Both the position numbers and the translations under genes were made by a program. This document shows, in pieces, positions 41,768-47,017 of a stretch of DNA of 47,017 nt. The notes under the pieces are model-generated. The model was not told where the DNA came from. It made no database searches and was given only the letters and a program-made list of their open reading frames with translations. This DNA comes from CAYFMP01 sp964344215 (GTDB lineage: Bacteria; Pseudomonadota; Alphaproteobacteria; Rhodospirillales; Casp-alpha2). The stretch lies in assembly GCA_964344215.1 (NCBI GenBank), contig CAYFMP010000025.1, positions 1 to 47,017 on the forward strand. The letters are read 5' to 3'. The first letter of the stretch is position 1, and each line of letters opens with the position of its first letter.

Positions 41768-42610
41768 GTGGCAAAGAAATCAAGCCTGAAATACCTTCGC
41801 CCCGTATCGGGTGAACACTCCATTCAGGAAACAGTGTTTACTGCATATCTTTCCCCCGACACGCCTCTGAAAGATCCTGCCGGTTTTAGTAAGCTTCACG
41901 TTGGCCGCACCAAGAAGATTTTTCCGAAATTTGAGCCATTGTTGGTCGCAGCCGTTCAAGCGAATTTGCAATTGGAAACTCCCAACATAGCGATGGAAGC
42001 CCCAAGCGTTTTTGGTTTTAGTTTCGAAAAATACTCCGCTGATGGAGAATTGGAATTGAGGCTGCGCGGGGAAAATGGCCCGCCTCCGAGGCCGTGGCTG
42101 TCTGTTAACATTCTTCAATACCCAGGTTGGAATGCTGCGTTGTCATTTGGGCAAAGATGGCTCCGCAAAGTAGCTGACCAAGATCGGTCACTAAAAATAA
42201 CTTCTCTGGGTCTCCACTACATCGATCATTTGTACTGGGATTCTAGCGACGAACCAAAGATTGGAAGTATATTCAATTGGAATTCGAAATTTTTGCCTTC
42301 TCGACTAGGCGAAAATGTGAATGGTTGGAATTCCAAGATCGCATACAACTTCCAACGAGACGACTATCGGCAAGTCGATAGTATTGATGTTCATGTCCAA
42401 CTTGATCAAAGTACTGGACATCGCCGTTTCGTTGTAAATATCCCGCTCCGAATTGATCTTCCTAGTCCCATACCACTACGTAGATTCATGTATAACACTG
42501 GCTTGGGGGGATTTAAGTATTTGGCTTCGCGTTTACACGATGATAATAAATCGTACCTTATGGATATTCTCTCGAGAGATGTTGCCAAGTTGATTGGATT
42601 GCGAAAATGA
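41768..42610 (+). CDS. TIGR04255-like protein, first gene of the low-GC islet
   Basis: This 280-residue protein starts at GTG after GAGGGGG. It probably belongs to the sporadically distributed TIGR04255 family: an N-terminal HSIQETVFTAYLSPD motif, a central soluble beta-rich region, and a C-terminal LHDDNKSYLMDILSRDVAKLIG that fits the family end with its conserved His and hydrophobic pattern. The family has no established biochemical function; members are scattered and often lie near mobile or defence-related genes. Codon use is AT-richer than neighbours on both sides. The stop overlaps the next start (ATGA). Confidence 0.65.
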   Translation: MAKKSSLKYLRPVSGEHSIQETVFTAYLSPDTPLKDPAGFSKLHVGRTKKIFPKFEPLLVAAVQANLQLETPNIAMEAPSVFGFSFEKYSADGELELRLRGENGPPPRPWLSVNILQYPGWNAALSFGQRWLRKVADQDRSLKITSLGLHYIDHLYWDSSDEPKIGSIFNWNSKFLPSRLGENVNGWNSKIAYNFQRDDYRQVDSIDVHVQLDQSTGHRRFVVNIPLRIDLPSPIPLRRFMYNTGLGGFKYLASRLHDDNKSYLMDILSRDVAKLIGLRK

Positions 42611-43071
42611 GAGAACGATCTGCACCTCATCTTCTCGATACCGACGTTTCCGAAGACCCGTCATTTCTTCTGAACAACGACGAAGTTCTTGTTCGGCTCC
42701 TGCGAGATAGAGAGCCGATATCTACAGGAACTGTGGTTGAACTGAACCAATCACGTGAATTCGGGTCACCCTACCAAATTCCCGGAGGCTATCCGGAAAT
42801 TATTGCTGTACTCACGGACCGATTGCGTGCACTTGAAGCAACAGTAGCCAGCCTTCAATTTGAGCGTGTTCTAAAAACTGCGGCAGTAGTTCAAACAAGA
42901 GCTCTATCTGCCAAAGAAACAAAGGCAGAGATAAAAGCATATTTCGAGGAGAATCACGGCAATACGATCTATCCATCTGACGTCGCCGATGCTTTAGCAT
43001 TTGAATACGACACCGTTGTCAGAATGATTGAGGAACTGGAGTCTGATGGCGAGATCACCCAAGCGGAGTAA
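42607..43071 (+). CDS. Hypothetical protein with a C-terminal winged-helix-like region
   Basis: I do not recognise the family of this 154-residue protein. After a polar N-terminus (about residues 1-65) a helical, possibly coiled-coil segment follows (about 65-90: YPEIIAVLTDRLRALEATVASLQF), and the C-terminal 50 residues look like a winged-helix domain (KAYFEENHGNTIYPSDVADAL, then YDTVVRMIEELESDGEI). It overlaps the previous gene by four bases and the next by 26, so the three are translationally coupled. It may be the regulator or adaptor of the islet. Confidence 0.6.
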   Translation: MRERSAPHLLDTDVSEDPSFLLNNDEVLVRLLRDREPISTGTVVELNQSREFGSPYQIPGGYPEIIAVLTDRLRALEATVASLQFERVLKTAAVVQTRALSAKETKAEIKAYFEENHGNTIYPSDVADALAFEYDTVVRMIEELESDGEITQAE

Positions 43072-43294
43072 AGCGGCCAAGAAGAAAAAGCCAGAGCCGC
43101 CTGGTGAACGGGCACCCCTCCATGGCACAAAGCCGGGAGATCGAGTGTCCGGTGACCGATTGTTGGTGACCGCGCGAAAGCATGATACTTGGGAATCGTT
43201 TCGACGATCATCCCAACATCATGGATACCGAACAATTGCCCGGATGGGAGCCGAAGCTATCGTGGAGATGGGATATAAGAATGTTAGGAAATAA
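43046..43294 (+). CDS. Small basic protein of unknown function
   Basis: This 82-residue protein has a strongly basic, Lys-rich N-terminus (RSKAAKKKKPEPPG), a middle segment with GTKPGDRVSGD, and a C-terminal helix pair (TWESFRRSSQHHGYRTIARMGAEAIVEMGY shortened here). The basic start suggests nucleic acid or membrane contact. The ATG at 43046 follows GGAG at four bases and lies inside the end of the previous gene. A start at 43028 would add six residues. I recognise no family; it completes the overlapping islet operon. Confidence 0.5.
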   Translation: MARSPKRSKAAKKKKPEPPGERAPLHGTKPGDRVSGDRLLVTARKHDTWESFRRSSQHHGYRTIARMGAEAIVEMGYKNVRK

Positions 43295-43486
43295 AATTCC
43301 TACAAGGCTAGTATGCCGGAATTTCTGGTTTCAGTACGGCTAAAGATCAATAACCTGACCTCTCCTCAGGCAAATCCAGTAAAGGTACCGCGCTACCCCC
43401 CCCTTCACGCAATCGTGGCCGCGAGCGGCTCCCGCTCCGGGCTAGGATGGGGCTTCCACAACAACACGATCCGCGAAGGGAGCCCC

Positions 43487-43966
43487 ATGTCCGAACCCGA
43501 TACGCCCGATCCCGAAACGTCGGCCCGGCCGGCCCTCATCGTCCCCGCCCTGGGCGGCCTTTATGAGCGTTTCGAGCCCTGGACCCATCCGGTGCTGCGC
43601 GTCGTCACCGGCGCCATGCTGATCCCGCACGGCTGGGTCAAGATCGTCGGCGGCAACGTCGGCGGGCTGGCCGGCTACTTGGGCAAGCTCGGCCTCGAGC
43701 CGGCCTATCCGCTGGCCGTCTACCTCTCGTGCCTGGAGCTGTTCGGCGGCGCGATGCTGGTCGCGGGCCTGCTGACCCGCTTGATCGCCGTCCAGGTCAT
43801 CGGTTTCATGGCCGTAGCCGCCTTCGTCGTGCATTGGCCGAGCGGCTTCTTCTGGAACGAGGGCGGCTACGAATACCCGCTGTTCTGGGGTATCATGGCA
43901 ATGATCCTGGCGGTGCGCGGCGGCGGCGCCTGGTCGCTCGATCGGCGCATCGGCAAGGAGTTCTGA
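43487..43966 (+). CDS. DoxX family membrane protein
   Basis: This 159-residue protein has four predicted membrane helices and the DoxX-like pattern: LRVVTGAMLIPHGWVKIVG in helix 1 and a GLAGYLGKLGLEPAYPLAVYL loop (shortened) before helix 2, then CLELFGGAMLVAGLLTRL and a final helix. DoxX proteins appear in thiosulfate:quinone oxidoreductases and in many poorly defined redox roles. The ATG at 43487 follows AAGGGAG. It lies downstream of the low-GC islet but has host-like GC content. Confidence 0.88.
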   Translation: MSEPDTPDPETSARPALIVPALGGLYERFEPWTHPVLRVVTGAMLIPHGWVKIVGGNVGGLAGYLGKLGLEPAYPLAVYLSCLELFGGAMLVAGLLTRLIAVQVIGFMAVAAFVVHWPSGFFWNEGGYEYPLFWGIMAMILAVRGGGAWSLDRRIGKEF

Positions 43967-44018
43967 TCCGCGCCACGCGGCCGACGCCGGGCGCGGCGGG
44001 CCGGGAGGACCGAAGCCT

Positions 44019-44387
44019 GTGCTGCAGATCGCGCCGGACGCCGACATCGAGAAAGAAGTCGAGGAGCGCACCGACGACGCCATCTACTGCGCCGGCTGCG
44101 GGCATCTGGTGACCCGCGGCCGCTGGCGACTGTCGCTCGGCGGCCACGAGCACGCCTTCACCAACCCGTCGGGGTTCTCGTTTAGGATCGTGCTGTTCGC
44201 TGAAGCCCCCGGCGCCGCCACCCGAGGATTTCCGACCGCCGACTACAGCTGGTTTGCCGGCTACGAATGGAACTTTGCGCTGTGTCGCGGCTGCGGCGAG
44301 CACCTGGGCTGGCGCTACGTCGGCGACGACGATCCGGCGGTCTTCTTCGGCCTCGTCAAGAACCGCTTGAGCGACCGCCCGCAATAA
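44019..44387 (+). CDS. CULT-domain protein (bacterial cereblon-like)
   Basis: This 122-residue single-domain protein matches the cereblon thalidomide-binding (CULT) fold. It has two zinc pairs, CAGC (about residues 24-27) and CRGC (about 89-92), the segment HEHAFTNPSGFSFRIVLF, and the three tryptophans that form the ligand cage in DYSWFAGYEW and EHLGW. The structurally known homologue MsCI4 comes from Magnetospirillum. Its natural ligand in bacteria is not settled; cyclic imides and uridine-type ligands bind MsCI4 in vitro. The GTG start follows GGGAGG at about ten bases. It lies 52 bp after the DoxX gene. Confidence 0.88.
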   Translation: MLQIAPDADIEKEVEERTDDAIYCAGCGHLVTRGRWRLSLGGHEHAFTNPSGFSFRIVLFAEAPGAATRGFPTADYSWFAGYEWNFALCRGCGEHLGWRYVGDDDPAVFFGLVKNRLSDRPQ

Positions 44388-44457
44388 GCGATAGGGGTTC
44401 TCCGTCGCCGGGGAACCCCGATCGCCGAGGCGTCACAGGGAGAGACGGGTTGTGTGA

Positions 44458-44901
44458 TCAGGTGGCGAAGGACGGCGGCAGCGCCCCCAAATACGAGGCG
44501 TCGGTGGCGGCTTCCGGTTCGGCGCCGCCCGCCTCGGTGCTCAGGAAGCGCTCGACCAGGTCCATGAAGCTCTGCACCGAGATCGGTTTCGACAGATAAG
44601 CATCGAAGCCCTTGTCGAGGAAGCGCTCCTCGTCGCCGGCCCGTCCGAAGGCGGTGACGGCGATGATCGGGATGGCGGCGATCTCGGTGTCGCTTCTGAT
44701 CCGCCTGGTGATCTCGACGCCGGATACGTTCGGCAGTTGAATGTCCATGATGACGAGGTCGGGCCGGCGGTGGCGGGCCAGATCGAGGGCGTCGGCGCCG
44801 TCGACCGACTGCACCGTCCGGTAGCCCTGCATTTCCAGGAGATCTTTGAACAGACGCATGTTCATCGGGTTGTCCTCGACGATCATCACGGTCTTCGCCA
44901 T
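44458..44901 (-). CDS. DivK-like response regulator with C-terminal tail
   Basis: This 147-residue receiver domain has Glu9 and Asp10, phospho-acceptor Asp53 in LVIMDIQLP, Thr in IAVTAF and Lys105 in LSKPIS, aligning without gaps with the divK at 21175-21540. It has an additional tail of about 30 residues rich in Ala, Gly and Glu after the domain. It may be a second DivK-type or CpdR-like regulator. The region upstream (44902 to 45153) shows no gene. It converges on the CULT gene. Confidence 0.88.
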   Translation of the reverse strand: MAKTVMIVEDNPMNMRLFKDLLEMQGYRTVQSVDGADALDLARHRRPDLVIMDIQLPNVSGVEITRRIRSDTEIAAIPIIAVTAFGRAGDEERFLDKGFDAYLSKPISVQSFMDLVERFLSTEAGGAEPEAATDASYLGALPPSFAT

Positions 44902-45153
44902 TGAGAAACCCTTCCATCCCTCGAAGAGCGCGGTCGTTTCGAATCTCTACGATTTGAAACGTGAACCCCCTCCCCTCCAACTCATATTTCCAGGGCCAAT
45001 TCACGTCTGAGGATCGATTTGATCCTTGGACGGTAAGACCCCGTGAGCGAAGGCGGATACAGGTTTAGCCGGGCCGTGTGTCGAGGCGATGAAGACCGTG
45101 TGACTGTTGTGTGAACGGCTGTGAACGGTGGCGCCGCGCGCCCGGAGGGCCGG

Positions 45154-45456
45154 CTAGACGCAGTTGGTCAAGGCCGTCTTGCAGGCCTTGCGGCAGGCCT
45201 TGTCGCCTTTCTGGCAGGCCTTCTTGCACTGCTTGTAGACGGCCATGCAGTCCTTGTTGCCGGGCCGGGCCATGTTCGGGGTCGGCACGTCGGCGCAGCG
45301 CAGCTTGCATTTCTCCTTCTCGTCCTTGCCCTCGTCGCGCAGGCACTGGGCCATGCACTGCAGGGCGTCGGCAGCCGCCGGCGGTGGCGGCGAAACGGCG
45401 AGAGCGACGGCGGCGATCAACGTGGCGGCGAGGACGAACGATAAGCGGCGGGTCAT
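45154..45456 (-). CDS. Small secreted ten-cysteine protein
   Basis: This 100-residue protein has a signal peptide (about residues 1-30, ending AAADA) and a short mature region with ten cysteines in a regular pattern: C-x3-C, x11, C-x3-C, then C-x6-C-x3-C-x6-C-x3-C-x6-C. The even number and the twin CX3C spacing suggest a disulfide-braced helical hairpin or a metal-binding peptide, comparable to CX3C proteins in mitochondria, but no homologue is recognised. The strong AAAGGAG is well placed before the ATG. It is divergent from the GST gene. Confidence 0.8.
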   Translation of the reverse strand: MTRRLSFVLAATLIAAVALAVSPPPPAAADALQCMAQCLRDEGKDEKEKCKLRCADVPTPNMARPGNKDCMAVYKQCKKACQKGDKACRKACKTALTNCV

Positions 45457-45612
45457 GTCGGACTCCTTTCTGGAACGGACACGCGGTTTCGAACGGTTCG
45501 CCGCCACCATAGCACATTTCGGGGTTATCGCCGAGGTGCGGCCAGCCGATTGCTTTTGCTCCCGGCCTCTTCCATAGTGCGCGAAACGAACACCGATAAG
45601 GACGGAGCTTCC

Positions 45613-46242
45613 ATGATCGACCTCTACACCTGGGGAACGCCGAACGGCCGCAAGGTCTCCATCATGCTCGAGGAAGTGGGGCTGGAATACACGGTGCACG
45701 AGATCAACATCGGCAAGAGCGAGCAGCACCAGCCGTTCTTCAAGGAGATCAGCCCCAACGCCAACATCCCGGCCATCGTCGATTCAGACGGCCCCGGCGG
45801 CGAGCCGATCACCATGTTCGAATCGGGCGCCATCCTCGTCTACCTGGCCGAAAAGACCGGCAGCGACCTGTGGCCGAGCGAAACGCGCGAGAGGCTGCTG
45901 ACCCTGCAATGGCTGATGTTCCAGATGGGCGCGGTCGGCCCGATGTTCGGCCAGGCCCACCATTTCTTTCGCAACAAGGAGCACGACGTACCTTACGGCA
46001 AGGAGCGCTATCACAACATCGCCCACCGCCTCTATGGCGTGCTGAACGGGCGTTTGGGCGAGACCGAGTACCTGGCCGGCGACGACTACACCGTCGCCGA
46101 TATTGCTACCTATCCGTGGGTGGCGCGCTTCGAGTGGCACCAGGTCGATCTCGGCGAATACCCCGACGTCAAGCGCTGGTTCGATGCGGTTTCGGCCAGG
46201 CCGGCGGTCGACAAGGGGATGAAGGTGCCGTTCCTGAATTAG
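45613..46242 (+). CDS. Glutathione S-transferase family protein (YghU/YfcG-like)
   Basis: This 209-residue protein has a thioredoxin-fold N-terminal domain starting IDLYTWGTPNGRKVSIMLEE, with PAIVDSD and the conserved ESGAILVYLAEK (glutathione gamma-glutamyl contact), and an all-helical C-terminal domain with the GST motif LAGDDYTVADIATYPW. The opening TWGTPNG suits disulfide-bond oxidoreductase types such as YghU or YfcG. It may use glutathione in oxidant defence. It is 22 bp upstream of the YbaK gene in the same direction, probably an operon. Confidence 0.93.
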   Translation: MIDLYTWGTPNGRKVSIMLEEVGLEYTVHEINIGKSEQHQPFFKEISPNANIPAIVDSDGPGGEPITMFESGAILVYLAEKTGSDLWPSETRERLLTLQWLMFQMGAVGPMFGQAHHFFRNKEHDVPYGKERYHNIAHRLYGVLNGRLGETEYLAGDDYTVADIATYPWVARFEWHQVDLGEYPDVKRWFDAVSARPAVDKGMKVPFLN

Positions 46243-46264
46243 TGGAGGCGCGAGGAGAGGACCG

Positions 46265-46825
46265 ATGAGCAAGCTGGAAAGGGATGCGGTCAAAAGGGTC
46301 AGGAAGGCGCTGACCGACGCCGGCCTCGACGACACCGTCATCGAGCTGGCCGAAACGGCGCGCACCGCCGAGGACGCCGCCCGCTCGGTCGGCTGCGAGC
46401 TCGGCGCCATCGTCAAGTCGCTCGTTTTCGCCGTCGATCAGCGCATGGTGATGGCCCTGGTCGCCGGCGACCATAGCTGCCGGGAAGCCAATTTGCCGCG
46501 GGCGTTGAACTTGGAAGGCGACGTGCGCCGGGCGCAGGCGACCGAGGTCAAGGGCATCACCGGCTTCACCATCGGCGGCGTGGCGCCGATCGGGCTGGCC
46601 CATCCGCTACCCGTAGTCATCGACCGTTCGTTGAAGCGCTTCGAGACGATCTACGCGGCGGCCGGCCATCCGCACTGTGTCTTTCCGACGACGGCCAAGA
46701 ACCTTTCGAGGCTGACGGATGGCATCATTTCGCAGAACATCGCCGAGCCGCTCGACCCCGACTTCAAGCCGGCGCCGCTGAGGCGTTCGAAGACGATGCT
46801 GAAACGAGCCGCCGAAGGGAGTTGA
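46265..46825 (+). CDS. YbaK/EbsC-type aminoacyl-tRNA deacylase
   Basis: This 186-residue protein is a YbaK/ProX-like domain that hydrolyses mischarged aminoacyl-tRNA. The features are the Lys in GAIVKSLVF (about residue 50), ATEVKGITGFTIGGVAPIG with its GxxPxG-like loop, and conserved hydrophobic strands PVVIDRSL and AGHPHCVFPTTA. Which tRNA it clears cannot be told; Cys-tRNA(Pro) or Ala-tRNA are typical. The ATG follows GAGGAGAGGACCG. It lies just after the GST gene and just before tRNA-Ser. Confidence 0.93.
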   Translation: MSKLERDAVKRVRKALTDAGLDDTVIELAETARTAEDAARSVGCELGAIVKSLVFAVDQRMVMALVAGDHSCREANLPRALNLEGDVRRAQATEVKGITGFTIGGVAPIGLAHPLPVVIDRSLKRFETIYAAAGHPHCVFPTTAKNLSRLTDGIISQNIAEPLDPDFKPAPLRRSKTMLKRAAEGS

Positions 46826-46894
46826 GCGGGCCGCTTGATTCGACGCCGAGCGGGAGTTATGAACAACCGAGGCGGGGCCCGAACCCGCCGGTGC

Positions 46895-46984
46895 GGAGAG
46901 ATGGCCGAGTGGCTGAAGGCGCTCCCCTGCTAAGGGAGTAAGGGTTAACGCCCTTCGAGGGTTCGAATCCCTCTCTCTCCGCCA
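46895..46984 (+). tRNA. tRNA-Ser (anticodon GCT)
   Basis: The gene begins GGAGAGATGGCCGAGTGGCT, typical of tRNA-Ser, with anticodon stem CTCCC/GGGAG and loop CTGCTAA giving anticodon GCT, reading AGC and AGT. A long variable arm (about 46934-46955) is present, the acceptor stem GGAGAGA/TCTCTCC closes fully, the discriminator is G and the CCA is encoded. Confidence 0.97.
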
Positions 46985-46989
46985 TCAAC

Positions 46990-47017
46990 CCGAAGCCCCC
47001 TTCCAAGGGGGCTTCGG
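46990..47017 (+). terminator. Terminator stem after tRNA-Ser (window end)
   Basis: CCGAAGCCCCC (46990-47000), loop TTCCAA and GGGGGCTTCGG (47007-47017) form a perfect 11-bp stem. It lies directly downstream of the tRNA. The T-run expected next is beyond the window. Confidence 0.75.

Noticed and set aside
43046..43071. Treating the overlap of the second and third islet genes as a frameshift in one gene
   Set aside because: Both frames have their own plausible starts and ends, and the ribosome-binding site before 43046 supports separate genes. No domain continues across the overlap.
41625..43395. GCGCTACC seen at both ends of the islet as a direct repeat of insertion
   Set aside because: Eight bases can match by chance, and the flanking bases differ. 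It was not counted as an attachment site.

Overview
The window looks like a chromosomal contig from an alphaproteobacterium of the Rhodospirillales/Magnetospirillum type. The reasons are the high GC content with alphaproteobacterial codon use, the order pyrB-pyrC-plsY-dprA-topA-rnr-protease-rpmG, an RpoH heat-shock sigma factor, HisZ, DivK, a zinc-free L33 and a single-domain bacterial cereblon-like (CULT) protein. A run of 40 N at 27007-27046 inside topA shows that this is a draft assembly.

Layout. 236-311: tRNA-Glu. 413-4303: a TlpA-like thioredoxin divergent from an operon of DUF302 protein, membrane-anchored octaheme cytochrome of the tetrathionate reductase (OTR) family, and cytochrome b; this reads as a respiratory or detoxifying electron-transfer unit. 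4337-8194: threonine aldolase, JAMM protease, small membrane protein, RluD-type pseudouridine synthase and rpoH. 8237-13633 (minus): polytopic membrane protein, membrane-anchored pseudokinase, purA and hisZ. 13804-20021: UPF0718-type permease, secreted protein, GT-C-like membrane protein overlapping a gamma-glutamyltransferase, and a convergent GT2. 20228-21540: CRP-like regulator and divK. 21602-33984 (minus): rpmG, S41 lipoprotein protease, rnr, topA, dprA, plsY, pyrC-like and pyrB. This block is interrupted by a plus-strand Hpt/pseudo-receiver gene preceded by a perfect FNR-type box, and by a 266-bp inverted-repeat element after plsY. 34139-37213: sulfotransferase, PraR-like XRE regulator, ruvX and an SH3-domain secreted protein. 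37295-37912: higBA toxin-antitoxin module with a well-formed promoter and operator. 38260-41491: gatCAB amidotransferase operon. 41528-43294: an AT-richer, tightly overlapping three-gene islet (TIGR04255-like protein, winged-helix-like protein, small basic protein) next to what looks like the broken N-terminus of a GNAT acetyltransferase. 43487-47017: DoxX protein, CULT protein, second DivK-like receiver, ten-cysteine secreted peptide, GST, YbaK deacylase, tRNA-Ser and a terminator stem.

Most of the window is housekeeping. The least explained parts are the pseudokinase/membrane-protein pair, the low-GC islet after gatB, the octaheme cytochrome with a broken eighth heme motif, the Hpt/pseudo-receiver gene with its FNR box, the long inverted-repeat element after plsY, and the ten-cysteine peptide with a twin CX3C arrangement.
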